Counted from the first letter of the stretch, positions 46,101 through 56,567 are shown. The stretch is DNA of 64,000 nucleotides from Podospora pseudocomata (GCF_035222375.1 NW_026946365.1:1240001-1304000); one strand, 5' to 3'. The notes: generated by a model not told the origin, from the sequence alone. Made by a program: numbers and translations.

Positions 46101-48230
46101 CGAACCTGTTTCCCCTCTGGGCTTTCTAGTCTCGGTTGGACATTCCTTATCTGATCAGTCTTGCTGGGTAGTACTTCTCCTCGGGAAAGGGGGAGGTAAA
46201 GGCTATGCGTGAGTACAAAGCGATGCTACCAGAGAATCCAGGTCGAAGGCGGTCTCAAGTGTCCAACACTCGGGTCCTATGCGAACAACACGTTCGAAGA
46301 GTGCTGATGCTGTCATACTCCTGGGATGCTCACCTTCCTAGATGTACTCTGAGTTGTACATTGCCTTGGTGGCAATTTACTAGCCCTCAAACGTGAGGGA
46401 CAAGACCGCTATTGGCCTACTGCTGGATGTTTGTTCGTCTCTTTCCGATTCCAGGCGGAGTTTATGTCCACGAATCAAGTGTAGAACATGAGGGGATTCT
46501 GTCGCTGTCAGCAAAGAGCATGATAATCAGAAGTCGAAGATACGTAAAGAGACGCAACATGAAGAAGGCGTGATTGTAGAATTCGGTAGCAACGAGGAAG
46601 CTTGCACCCGCGCACTTCTTCGCCCTTAATGGAAGTGAGAACCACTCCAATCTTTGTTCTACGACGACACCACATCAGCCCGCCACCATATCAAGATTCA
46701 CCACCTTGCAGTGAGTTGTGCCGTTGCGCCCGATGAGCCGCTGTCGTTTGTGCAGCAACGGCATGAGCACCGCGTTGGCACCAGCTGCCATGCAAATACT
46801 GAAGTCAAGATCTCCATTCAGTCGCTGCGGTAGTGAAGGCCACTTGGGAGATAGTGTACACCGCCAGGCTTGGGATGAGAGAGACTGGAAGGTATCGGTA
46901 TCACGCCAGGACAGAGAAATGACTCAGAATCCTACCCATAAGGCAGCTCCTCCCGACTCTACGGACGGCAGATGATACCTGACATTCTTGTCTCTCGGAT
47001 CATGACGCCGGTTCCGCGGTCTGAGCTTGAGAAAGGTGCAAGTATCCGAAGAAGCCTTGCTGTCGTTGCATGATATGGATACTAGGGACCAATTACATGG
47101 CGCTGGCCGAATGGAAAACGACCTTTCAAAATGGTGGGATATCGCTATATTGGTGAGCAGTGATAAGGTAGCCTGGTGTAATCGCTTACAAACGCTGATG
47201 GGGGAGTATTTATGGCGTTGTGCTGATGTTTGGTGGTCTGTAATAAGATGAATAGGGGTGAAGAAGTTCACAAAAGTGGATTGGTTGGCTGTCGTTGCTC
47301 GAGCAAGTTTGGTTGCACTTTGCTGCTTCAGCTATGCTGGGTAAATCGATTGTCGAGACTGTCCCAAAAGGGCAGTATGCCGAACGTCTTAATAGCTTCG
47401 TGGCAGCTGAGAATTGAGGACGGCGCAATTTTGTGGTCATGAGTTGGTGATGGGTTGAGTGTCGATTGCTGATGATCGTGGTAGATGAAGGGAAGGGAGG
47501 CCACTGGTGGATGGGCCGGTGCTGATCGCGGCAAGGCTTCAGAGAACCTCGACAAACTGGAAGATTGCAAAAAAAGAGAGCTGCGAGGTAGGGTGTGAAA
47601 GCAAGACGAGAGGTACTTTTCGGAGATGTTGGGGTGTGCTGTGTCCAGGTTCCCGACCTCAATATTACAGCCTGGAGACCCTACAGAGAGAGGTCAAGGA
47701 AAGGAAAGGCATCGACACGGGATCGCTCTTGCTTTCTTGCTCTGAAGTTACCTCGCTCCTTCCAGCAAACTTCTCATTGCTTGGAAAATGAGGCCTACAA
47801 CGCACCTTCCTGTGCATCCGCCTAGCTTCTCTCAAGTGACGGAAGGAGCGTTCATCAATGGATGAAAATGCCTTGGCACCTTCCGCTGAGGCAGCCTCGC
47901 TCCTTCCCATGCTTGATGGCATCGCCGGCACACCTGGAAGTGAGGCCTTGGACCCGCCTTCCCTCTTGAATGTTAGGGCCTTGGGATAATCTCAGATTTA
48001 TATCTTTAGAGAATCTCAGCACCTCATCTATCACTGTTGCCATTTAGTGTGCAATGCTCAACTGGACCAAATGACCCTGCATTCTTGCCAGGTCATGTAA
48101 AAAGAGATGTAACTGGGAGATGGTGGTCAAGACCATAGAGGTCCAGTCAGCTCAAGATTTGATGTCTGTCAAGACAAGGCAAAAAGAACAGACGCTGTCA
48201 ACGCTTATCCCTGAGAAAATCAAACGCTGT

Positions 48231-48304
48231 GTGGCGAGCCAGGAGTCGAACCTGGGTCTTCGCTCTAACTCGGGAGTGTAATAACCGCTATACTACCACG
48301 CCAC
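48231..48304 (-). tRNA. tRNA-Glu-like sequence with defective anticodon arm (possible pseudogene)
   Basis: On the minus strand the sequence folds partly as a tRNA. It has an acceptor TGGCGTG/CTCGCCA with one T-T mismatch, a D-arm region AGTATAGCGGTTATTA that acts as an A box, and a perfect T-arm CCAGG-TTCGACT-CCTGG that acts as a B box (48239-48255 on the plus strand). D-arm and T-arm most resemble fungal tRNA-Glu/Asp. The anticodon arm is broken: CTCCC and AGCGA barely pair, and the loop GAGTTAG lacks the invariant U33. There is one extra base between acceptor and D-arm, and only a T4 run lies downstream. It is most simply a decayed tRNA-Glu gene that keeps both internal promoter boxes. Confidence 0.5.
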
Positions 48305-49056
48305 GCAAACGCTTTTTGGAAATTGGAACCATATACTGGGGCTGGGTTGGGTCTTGCGAAGTGGGTTTTAGGTTCTGTTGGTGTGGGAAATGGGGCGTGG
48401 TGGCGTCGAGATATCCGGGTCATTGTAAACCTTAGATTGATATGCTCCGAAGAGCCACTCAACCGCCATGATCTTGAAGAATTTAAAGCAGTCTCTTCTT
48501 CACCTGACCACAAGACTAGAGAAGATGACGAATTAATGTAAACCTGAGCTCTGTGTGAGTGAGATATCTTCGTAGGGCATGGGGTAATGGCAGGATATCT
48601 CTGGGTTTCAACATCCGTCTGTCTTTCCTTCATGCTCGACATCTCACTGTCATTGACCGCGCTCTTGCTCTTTTCTTACAGTTAATTAGTTATTACTCTC
48701 GGTATATTAGTTCTTCGACTCTATTTGCCTAATCATCTATCGTCAATCTACCTCTTTCCCTTTTGCAGAACTCCATTACTCCTGATCCCATAATCGGAAA
48801 CCATGACCTCACCCATCACTCCTGAATCATCACAACCACATAGTACACACTCAATACATCCTCATCCGGCCTCCACTCTCATACCATCTTCATTCCGCCT
48901 CCAACCTCATCCAATCCTAACCCATTCCTCCAACATCATCCCATCTTCCACACCATACATGGCCCTCCCTCCCACCTCATAACCCCAAACATTTATTCAC
49001 ATATATCATAACCATCATCATAACCCCCAAAAAAAAAAAAAAAAAAACATTGCATC
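48305..49056. other. Intergenic, tRNA-like sequence to 2EXR gene 3' end
   Basis: A 750-bp stretch with C/A/T-rich simple sequence (CCTCATCC-like, 48780-48980) and an A19 tract at 49029-49047, ten bases beyond the stop codon of the minus-strand 2EXR gene. No gene is seen. Confidence 0.45.
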
Positions 49057-50403
49057 TTACTCACCACTTACCCCCATCCCAAACCCCTTCCCCTCCCAAG
49101 TCTCCCTCGTACTAACCCCCCCCCTCACCCCAAACCTCTCCCCCCCAAACCCAAACCTCGCCAACCCCTTCCTGCACTGCCACCGAACCCAATACTCCCA
49201 ATCCAGCCCCGCAACCCTAGGCACCATCCCGCTCCCAAACAACCCATTCTCCACCACCAGCAAGCTCTCCACCGAATCCAACACCAGCGCCCCCCTCGAG
49301 CTCATGAACCCCCCCGCGTTCTGCCCAGCCAGGCAGACATGCCTCACAAGCCTCATATCCGGCGTCAGCCTGATCAAATTCTTCCCAGAGGTTGACGACA
49401 TGACCTCATTCGACAAACCAATGACGTCGGTTGAAAGATCAACGTAGATCCTCGGCTGGGGGTGTCCACGTGGAGCAAGTCCGAGACGATACCTCTTGAG
49501 CGCGGCAAGCCGCGATTCGGAGCAGACAGACAGTAGTACCGGGGGAGGGGTGCTGCAGGTGAAGATGTTGGATTTGGAAGAGGGGTAGGAGGACGAGGTG
49601 GTGGCGAAGGAGTATTTCTCCCCTTCGCGAGACGAAAAAGATCTACCCCTGGCGAGACGAGTGGTGGTGGTGGTGGTGGTGGTGTCTCTTCTTGGACGGG
49701 ATGAAAACTTGTGCAGCCAATCGCCTGTGAGGTTGGAGATGTGATTGTTTTGCTTGGGGAGCTGGAGGAGCATGATGCGTGATTTGGGGAGCGCTTCGGC
49801 CCAGATTTGCTGTCTGAGTTCGGCGGGGAGGAGGCGGAATTTGGGAAAGGTTGTTGGGGATCCTCTGGGTAGGGGGCGGAGGAGGGAGGAGGAGTGGATT
49901 GGGATAAGGGAAGAGGAGGGGTGGTTTGGGTTGAGGGTCCAGAGGCGGCGCTCTTCAGAGTGTTCTTGGCAGGCTTCTTGACATAACCGGGCGTAGGACC
50001 GGATTCGCTCGCTGAACCAGCCGCAGAGGATGGATACTTTGAGGAAGAGCCGGATCCAGTAGCAGTCGGAGCTGCTGCTGGTGTTGTCCAGCATGGCGGG
50101 GTCCCGCTGCTCGGGGAGGGTGGTGGTGGTGGTGATGATTGTGGTGCTGGAGGGGTCAAAGGTGGGTGTCCACGAGGAGAGGGTGGCGAGGCCGTAGAGG
50201 GGGTCCAGCATTTTGGCGGGTAGTGGTGTTGTTGTGGTTGTTACGAGCGGAAGATCACCAAGGTGGGTGATCGATACCGCGGAGGGGACCGTAGTCGATA
50301 CCGGGCAGAGGCTCAGCCTGTAGGACGATGAGGACAAGAATACAGATGAGCACGATGATGACAAAATTTGTGCTGTTTCTTGGCCGAGGTGGTGGTTTAT
50401 CAT
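49057..50403 (-). CDS. 2EXR-domain fungal protein
   Basis: A single-exon frame of 448 aa. The first 64 residues look like translated leader, and MLDPLYGLATLSSW at 50211 is an equally good start giving 384 aa. The 2EXR domain starts at about residue 190 with FPKFRLLPAELRQQIWAEAL and continues to PPVLLSVCSESRLAALKRY and RIYVDLSTDVIGLSNEV (about 285-335). The spacing between the first strand and the CSESR helix is stretched by a Ser/Thr-rich insert. The domain is very common in fungal hypothetical proteins and has no assigned biochemical role. A hydrophobic WIRLFLKVSILCGWF stretch precedes the domain. The coding strand is C-rich at the 5' end and G-rich at the 3' end. Confidence 0.75.
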   Translation of the reverse strand: MINHHLGQETAQILSSSCSSVFLSSSSYRLSLCPVSTTVPSAVSITHLGDLPLVTTTTTPLPAKMLDPLYGLATLSSWTPTFDPSSTTIITTTTTLPEQRDPAMLDNTSSSSDCYWIRLFLKVSILCGWFSERIRSYARLCQEACQEHSEERRLWTLNPNHPSSSLIPIHSSSLLRPLPRGSPTTFPKFRLLPAELRQQIWAEALPKSRIMLLQLPKQNNHISNLTGDWLHKFSSRPRRDTTTTTTTTRLARGRSFSSREGEKYSFATTSSSYPSSKSNIFTCSTPPPVLLSVCSESRLAALKRYRLGLAPRGHPQPRIYVDLSTDVIGLSNEVMSSTSGKNLIRLTPDMRLVRHVCLAGQNAGGFMSSRGALVLDSVESLLVVENGLFGSGMVPRVAGLDWEYWVRWQCRKGLARFGFGGERFGVRGGVSTRETWEGKGFGMGVSGE

Positions 50404-51645
50404 ATACCCGGAAAGTAATCAGTCCGCACCATGATCAAATGTCTGTCAGTATCAGCTTGACAAGCACGGCTGCCCCTTTTGTAATTCCTGCGAAACCTCC
50501 GCTCGTGGGAGCAGGGAGTCCAAAGCTATTTCCTTGCGCTGTGATAGTCAGTGCCCATGCAGATGAACTCCATCAACCACGTGGATGGCCGCCGCTATCG
50601 TGTGCTAATGTACTCCAGAATCTGGAGAAGATGGCTTCTTTGCTCGTTTACAGTTTCAAAAGCTGGGTAGAGGCGCGCTAGAGGGATCAAACAGGCGCCG
50701 TTGAAGGACCATTGGGTCTGGGCCGAGTGATGCATAAGGTTTGATGGCACGAGCGGACGTCTTGAGGCAGGCTGGGAAAGCTAGAGAGAGAATTCGGTGT
50801 ACTGTATGTGAGTACCTCGGCCGTGATATCTTGTCGGACATCGGGGAATTGCCTGATTCCGAGATAGAAGAAGGGGTATTGCTGGAAATCTGGCAGATTG
50901 CTTGCGTAGGCAGTGCTCGAGTGTGGCCCAAGTGTATATTGCACGACCTCAATGCGAGTGCTGGTGAATCCAAGGGCCTGGTTGGACTAAGTATGCAAAC
51001 CCCAAACCCAGACCTAGCACATCTCGATCTCGAAGAGATACTTGTTCGATTTCCCTGAGCTGCTTGTTGCAAGGTCTGTCGAGGCATCCATAAAGACTTT
51101 TGGACCTCGAGTTGCACCAAAGCAGAGAGCTGGGCGAAGTGCTCATTTGAGTTATTGACTTTCTGATATTTGGCTTGAAAAGCTCAACATACCGATGATC
51201 AAGAATCTCTTCCACTCAGAGTCCTAGTTTGCCATCTGCGAAATCGAAGATTTTCTTAAGGGCAGCGCCACGACATTGCCTGTGTGTTATAATCCACCGA
51301 AGCACATCAGGAAAAGTTACACAAAGACCGAAAGCTGCATTGGCTTAGGAAGCTGCAGCTGTTCCTTGCATTCACATGTATGCAAGGGCTTCTGATAAAA
51401 CTTCATTACATTCCTCTCTCTCTCTCTCGTGTGACTGCTACTACATCTCATTCACCACGCAATGTTGATGCGGGAACATTTAGGGCGGCATAAATGAGGA
51501 AACGTTGTTTCTCGAATGCCGACAGCGAGTCCTCGGGGGTAATGTTGGGTATCATGGCTTGCTCGTGAGCTTTCGTCAAAGAGCCCAATCCTTTGGATAA
51601 GATCGAGGTGTGGTGTGGTGATATGCTGTGGCATAATCTCAGACC
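50404..51645. other. Intergenic with one doubtful small ORF
   Basis: A 1.24-kb gap between two minus-strand genes. It holds the doubtful plus-strand ORF at 50741-51058 and a short TCTC run near 51413-51428. The promoter of the 2EXR gene and the 3' UTR of the NatB gene must lie here. Confidence 0.4.
50741..51058 (+). CDS. Possible small ORF or gene remnant (105 aa)
   Basis: An ATG-to-TGA frame of 105 codons with a balanced, protein-like composition (REKARERIRCTVCEYL-like helix, acidic ELPDSEIEEGVLLEIWQ), unlike the low-complexity frames elsewhere in intergenic DNA. No family is recognised and there is no clear promoter. An overlapping minus-strand frame of 154 aa is Ser/Pro-rich and less convincing. 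It could be the remnant of a longer gene or chance. Confidence 0.25.
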   Translation: MMARADVLRQAGKARERIRCTVCEYLGRDILSDIGELPDSEIEEGVLLEIWQIACVGSARVWPKCILHDLNASAGESKGLVGLSMQTPNPDLAHLDLEEILVRFP

Positions 51646-52274
51646 TCACCACACGTCGGTTGGGTCAATCTCATGCTTCTCCCCATCAGCCCTGATGTGC
51701 TCTTTCTTGACATCTCTCTTCAATGGTTTTCGCATATCGTAGGCATCCTCGCTGTCCTGAGTGGGGTCGGTTGAATGGTCGCCATAGTACTCCTTGACCA
51801 CCCTGAAAATACTGTAGCCCATGCTTTCATAGAATTTGATGGCCTTGTAGTTTGTCTTGCGCACAAACAAGTCGACGAACCAGGCGTTTCCGGCATCACC
51901 AGCGGCCTCGAGCTGCTCTGTGAGGAGCTTGCCAATACCAAGTCGGCGAGCCTCAGGGGCCACGGTGACGGCTGTGATGTGGGCGTGCCAAGGAAGATAA
52001 TGCTCTGAGAATTTGTAGACGTCGGGAGACGACTCGAGCTTTCCCATTACTAAGCATTTTTTCAGTATCAAGTCAGATTCAAACTGTGTACGTGGTTCAA
52101 CTCACTGTATCCGATAATGTTTCCATTCTCGTCTTCAGCAACCTGGAAGAGTGATGGCCATTTTGCGTAATACTGAAGATAGAAGGACAGTTCATATGTC
52201 TCTGTGAGAGGATCCAGGTTGCATTTTGATAGCTTGTTCAGGTCATCAGGCCTGAACCGGCGAAAGTTGGCCAT
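51646..52274 (-). CDS. nat3: NatB N-terminal acetyltransferase catalytic subunit (NAA20/NAT3)
   Basis: Two exons, 52274-52106 and 52049-51646, with a 56-nt intron (GTGAGT to CTTAG), give 190 aa. The start MANFRRFRPDDLNK matches the family; the longer upstream frame is leader. Residues 16-40 carry the NatB hallmark LDPLTETYELSFYLQYYAKWP. Splicing rebuilds GYIMGK across the junction. The acetyl-CoA pyrophosphate loop is VAPEARRLGIGKLL (R/Q-x-x-G-x-G/A), followed by WFVDLFVRKTNYKAIKFYE and the terminal YDMRK. NatB acetylates proteins starting Met-Asp/Glu/Asn/Gln on cytosolic ribosomes together with the auxiliary subunit Mdm20/NAA25, which is not in this window. The length fits yeast (195) and human (178) proteins. 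Confidence 0.95.
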
Positions 52275-53357
52275 GACTGTCGAGGTTTTGTGAAATTTGA
52301 GCTTCGATAGATGGTGGGGAGCTTTGATGTTGGCGTCAAAGTTGACAATGGCTGGGCAGTTCACAATCCAATGTTCAGTGACCTACTAACAGTATTCTGC
52401 GTGACTTACCTGGAACTCTGTTAGGCCAGCTGAACGCCCAAAGGGGAAAATAACGACCTTTGATTGGCTGTTGGGGTTGTCCTGCAGCATCCCGCAACAC
52501 CCGCACGCACTGTGGCACAAACCCCTGGCGACGTCTTGTCAGGTACCTACCTCGCCTGAGTCAAAGGAGAGACTGATGAAACTTAACCTTGGCTGCTGCT
52601 ATCATCGACTTCATTTCAAGCACTTTGGTTTCTGATATCGCAGTTGTTACCGCTTCAGCATCCAGGGTATCCCTCCTGCACCCACTAAAAAACTGCCCAA
52701 GCAAAAACCAATGCCGAAGCCCGTTTCCTGGCAGAGATAGAGTACCTTGGTTCTTAACACTCACACCGCTGATATCAGGCTCACCAAGATAGCGATTACG
52801 TACCGGTCTCGGACCACCGACATCCTACAATCCCACGAACCCCCGGCACCCTTCCCCTCGTCAGCACTCGGCCGACGGCAGACAGAACCAAAATTTATGC
52901 AACCTTTCTGAGAAGCAGATTTGGACGTGAAGCAGCTACGAGGTTCATGCGAAGCTCCTCTCATCAGCTGTCCCTTGACAAAACGCCGAACACCTGACCT
53001 CCATAGGTATTAAGCACTACTTTTTGCCCAACGACGAGTCCACCGAACACCCTACTGGGCCCGCACGACCCCAACTATAGACCACGCATTTTGATATAGA
53101 ATACTTTGTGTCATCCTCCCGGATTTTTCCTTCCAGCAGTCGGAAAGCGAACTTTGAGGAACTCTTCCTGTCACTGTTGAGCCAACCCATTTCAGACTTA
53201 ATCGTATCGAAACCCTGGCTGCGGGGACAAGCAATCGATAGCAGCGTCTGATAGCACAAGCCCAGACCGACATTACGATCAGCTTCACCCTGCTCGGTCA
53301 TAACCGCAACTCCAGACTCCCAAAGCGCGCAATCTCGCGCGCAGATAGTCTTCCAAA
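52275..53357. other. Divergent promoter region
   Basis: 1.08 kb shared upstream of NAT3 (-) and the 421-aa acidic protein (+). It contains an AGGTACCTACCT motif at 52541-52552. No gene is seen. Confidence 0.5.
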
Positions 53358-54690
53358 ATGGCGTCGTACACACCGCGCCATTCCCGGCATCCATCTCTCG
53401 ATCTCAGCCAAACCACTTCGTACTCTCCCTCCCGCGAGCGCCGCCAGTCCAAAGCCTCCTCCTTCGCCGACCGCCCCGGGACACCCCTCCGCAACGGTTT
53501 CGCCTCGTCTGATATGGATTTGGGAATGATGAACGGTGATGGCGGTGGCAACGGCCTTGGCAACCTGGCCGATGAGTTGGCCGGGCTTGACGATGACTAC
53601 GATGACTATGACGACTACGACGAGGATGTCCCGGAGGGAGAGTACGACGACGACAACGAACTACAGAAAAGCCAGATAACCACCCGCGGAAACAGTCCAC
53701 ACAAAACACCGGGAACTAATTTCGAGGATACGGATGACACAGACCTGGACCAGAAAGGTGGCCAGCAGGTGCGGGATAGCGGTGTCGATGTAGAGCACAG
53801 CCCATCACGAGGAAGCAGTCTCCCACACAGGTTGAGGAATAACAGTCTGGGTGTACCCTCGCCCAGCGGGAAGCACGGGCACAGGAGAAAAGGCAGCGCA
53901 TATGACGGCAGTGAATATGGCAGCGAGAGCGACCTCGACAATGGCGGGATGCCACCACGCTTAATAGAGAAAATGGATGAGGTGGAAAGTCTGGCGAGAC
54001 GGGGGACAGAGAAGACGGGAGGGCCGTTGGATGGGACATTTCAGAGGGTTACTGAAGGGCTGCGGGATTTGGGCAGTCAAGCGGGTGTGGAGGGTGGTGC
54101 CACTAGGTATTTTCTTCCCAATCATCCTCCGACCTGGATATTTTCAAACGCTAACAATGCTCTTTTTCACCAGGTTAATAACCGCCCACTCGGCCGTGAC
54201 AACTCACCTGAGCCATCAAAACAGACAAATGCACAACCTCTCCTTCCCGCTCTTGTCGCCCCTGGTAGCACCACCAGATCCGGAGGCTATCGAAGAGCTG
54301 TTGCCGATGCTCATCAGTCTTTCGGAACTCATGCCCCGGCCTTCGACAACCGCTCTCCAGTCATTATCCTCGCTTCACAGCCTGACGACGGATCTGGTGA
54401 ATACGCTCAACTATCTGAGCGACACGATTCACATGTCAAGGCAAACCACCAATATTGCCACAAGAAGGTTAAAGTCGGCAAAAGATCTCGTGGCGGAGAT
54501 CAAGCATGATGAGGAGCTGAGAGAGGAAGGGGAGAGGTGGCTAGCAAAGGGGAAGTGGGGTGAGAGATTAGAGCGAAGGGAATGTGCGAATGTGTGTGGT
54601 GAAGTAGTGGGCGGGTTTGAGAAGGTATGTGAAGGCTGGAGGGAGAGGCTGGTGGAGTTGGCCAGAGCAGAAGAGATGGGCCAAGCTTAA
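53358..54690 (+). CDS. Acidic fungal protein of unknown function
   Basis: Two exons, 53358-54106 and 54174-54690, with a 67-nt intron (GTATTT donor, GCTAAC branch site, CACCAG acceptor), give 421 aa. The start context CAAAATGGCG is good. Residues 1-60 are Ser/Arg-rich; about 75-100 is a strongly acidic DDDYDDYDDYDED run; a long disordered region follows. From about 195 the protein is helical and conserved-looking (PPRLIEKMDEVESLARRG, then DGTFQRVTEGLRDLGSQ). The second exon has further helices (EAIEELLPMLISLSELMPRP, LVNTLNYLSDTIHMSRQTTN) and a Glu/Arg-rich coiled C-terminus. The shape, a disordered acidic head with a helical tail, suggests a scaffold or complex subunit, but I do not recognise the family and assign no function. 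Confidence 0.78.
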
Positions 54691-55163
54691 ATTTGAGGCA
54701 AGATTCTGACATGTTTGCGGTGTTGTTGTGTTTGGTTGAGGGAAGACATTTCGCGGGAGGGGGAGGGAGGGTTGGTTTGGATTTTATGCATATATTGGTT
54801 TGGTTGGGTTTTGGTTTGGCTGGGTGGGTGGGTAGGTTGGTTGGTTGGTTGGTTCATGGCGGCAAGTACTTAGACAGATATCGGATTCCCACAAGTGGAC
54901 ATTACATACTTATATATACAGGAGACAAAAACGTATTTACGTACCCTTTTTTGCTGCAGGGTCTTTCTCTCCAAATTCGATGTTAGACCCGTGAAATCAT
55001 GACGGGAGAATTGTTTTGTTCGAGACAACTATTCCAAGCACATCCAACCTCGTACACAAGGATCCAATGTTTTTTCTCGTACCAAAATGGGTATCATCAT
55101 CTTTCCTTTTTCCCTAAATCAACCCAGCTTTTCCAACCCAGCCCTTCTTCTCGAGTTGCCGCA
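54691..55163. other. Convergent intergenic region with GGTT repeat
   Basis: A 473-bp gap between convergent genes. It holds a GGTT/GGGT repeat at about 54820-54854 and a TATATATA at about 54911-54918. No gene is seen. Confidence 0.5.
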
Positions 55164-56567
55164 CTACAACATCCCTTCCCCCTCAAACAACCCAGCAAGG
55201 CTCTCCCCAAAGTGCACCCTCCTAACCGCCTCCCCAAACACGCCGCTCACATCCAGCACCTCGACCTTGCCACAACTCCTCAAATGCGCCGTCTGGTCAA
55301 CCGTGTTGGTCACCACCACCTTGTCGAGGGCGCTACTCTCGATCCGCTCCAGCGCATCCCCCGAGAAAACCCCATGCGTAACCACAGCCACCACCCTCTC
55401 GGCCCCCTCCCGTTTCAACAGCTTGGCCGCTCTGGTGATGGTATTCCCCGTGTCAACCAAATCATCAACCAACAAGCACGTCCGTCCTTTTACCTCCCCC
55501 ACAAGCATCATCGTCGCTTTGGCGCTATTCTTCCCGGGAGTGAACTTGGGGTGTCGCCTCTCTTTGTGGATCAGGGCGAATGGGAGGTTCAACACGTCTG
55601 CGATGGCGGTGGCGCGCTTTGCCCCGCCTGCGTCGGGGGAGATGATTGTTACGGAATTGGTGGTGGGGAGGATGTGCTGGGAGATGTATTTGCACAAAAA
55701 GGGGCGGGCGTGGAGGTTGTCGACGGGGATGTCGAAGAAGCCTTGGTAGGTTTGCTCGTGGAGGTCGCAGGTTAGGATGCGGTCTGTGCCTGAGCAGGTT
55801 AGGAGGTCGGCGACCAGGGAGCCGGATTGGGCCATCCATTGTTTGTAGTTTGGTTTGGGGGGGTGGAGGGAGAGCATGAGGGAGGGGTTTTCGTAGTCGT
55901 GGGTTGTAAATTGCCCCGGGGGAGGTGGTGGGAAGGTGTTGTTGTTGTTGTTGTTGCCTGTTCCGTAGGTGATGAGTTGTAAAGGGGGGGTTTGGATTCC
56001 GGAGGGGGTGCCGCCTCGGTATCCCACTCCTCCGGTGTTGTTATTGCTGTTGGTTACTCGACCGACGACATCGGTCATGTCTAACCCTTTGCTGCCCAAC
56101 CCTGCTGTGCGAGCTATATTTGGGTGGGGGGTGACGGGGACGCTTTCAAAGGTGTACGCTCCTGCTTTCCCAGATCCCGCTTTTCCCTCGCCGTCTACCA
56201 CCATTCCTTTATCCCCACGAAGCGGTGCCCCTGCCTTGGAGAAAGCCAGGTCGGGCTGTCGACTGTATGGAAACAGTGGTAACACGGCAGTTACCCTCCT
56301 TGCGCTCCCGCCTTTGCACGCCGCGATCATGATGCAGACTTCCATGAGGTAGTCATTGACTTTGTAGTTTGGATCCTCCCCCACGCCAAACGATTGGATG
56401 ATGTAGACGTCTTTCCCTCGGACGGAGTCTTGGATTTCGCAGCGGGACTCGCCAGAGGAGAACTTGCAGAGGATGCGCTCGGAGGGGGAGATGGAGAGGT
56501 AGTTGCAGATAGAGAGGGCGAGGGAGGGGTGGGAGTTGCCTGAGAGGATGGAGATGTTGCGGACCAT
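55164..56567 (-). CDS. prs: Ribose-phosphate pyrophosphokinase (PRPP synthetase), insertion-bearing paralogue
   Basis: A single exon gives 467 aa from MVRNISILSGNSHPSLA. An ATG 24 nt upstream (56591) is in frame but has a poorer context and lies outside the family's normal start. Motifs in order are FSSGESRCEIQDSVRGKDVY, the catalytic-dimer segment AVLPLFPYSRQPD, the TCDLHEQTYQGFF helix, SPDAGGAKRA, the flexible-loop basic KERRHPK, and the PRPP-binding loop LLVDDLVDTGNT. An insertion of roughly 120 residues, rich in Gly, Asn and Pro with six Asn in a row and five Pro in a row, separates PYSRQPD from NYKQWMAQSGSLVADLL. Yeast Prs1 and Prs5 are known to carry non-homologous inserts, Prs5 more than one, so this is a paralogue of that kind. 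The enzyme makes PRPP from ribose-5-phosphate and ATP for nucleotide, His and Trp synthesis. It is cytosolic and normally hetero-oligomeric. Confidence 0.92.
   Translation of the reverse strand: MVRNISILSGNSHPSLALSICNYLSISPSERILCKFSSGESRCEIQDSVRGKDVYIIQSFGVGEDPNYKVNDYLMEVCIMIAACKGGSARRVTAVLPLFPYSRQPDLAFSKAGAPLRGDKGMVVDGEGKAGSGKAGAYTFESVPVTPHPNIARTAGLGSKGLDMTDVVGRVTNSNNNTGGVGYRGGTPSGIQTPPLQLITYGTGNNNNNNTFPPPPPGQFTTHDYENPSLMLSLHPPKPNYKQWMAQSGSLVADLLTCSGTDRILTCDLHEQTYQGFFDIPVDNLHARPFLCKYISQHILPTTNSVTIISPDAGGAKRATAIADVLNLPFALIHKERRHPKFTPGKNSAKATMMLVGEVKGRTCLLVDDLVDTGNTITRAAKLLKREGAERVVAVVTHGVFSGDALERIESSALDKVVVTNTVDQTAHLRSCGKVEVLDVSGVFGEAVRRVHFGESLAGLFEGEGML

Larger units (their letters stand above)
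37425..48230. other. 10.8-kb gene-poor region upstream of flbD
   Basis: The part nearest flbD (37425 to about 37800) reads as its leader, with TGGTGATGT-type repeats. Further out I see only short or low-complexity frames. Landmarks are a CACTCT run at 38921-38947, an ATC run at 43145-43179, a TACCTACCTACC motif near 43340, minus-strand exon-like frames at 45.3-46.0 kb and three copies of CGCTCCTTCC (two direct, one inverted) at 47.75-47.91 kb. There is no transposon or recognised gene. Long upstream regions are common for developmental regulators in these fungi, so regulatory sequence and non-coding transcription are the likeliest content. Confidence 0.4.

Noticed and set aside
53404-54039. 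Minus-strand frames opposite the 421-aa protein gene
   Set aside because: Cys/Arg/Ser-rich shadows of the acidic and Ser-rich coding sequence.
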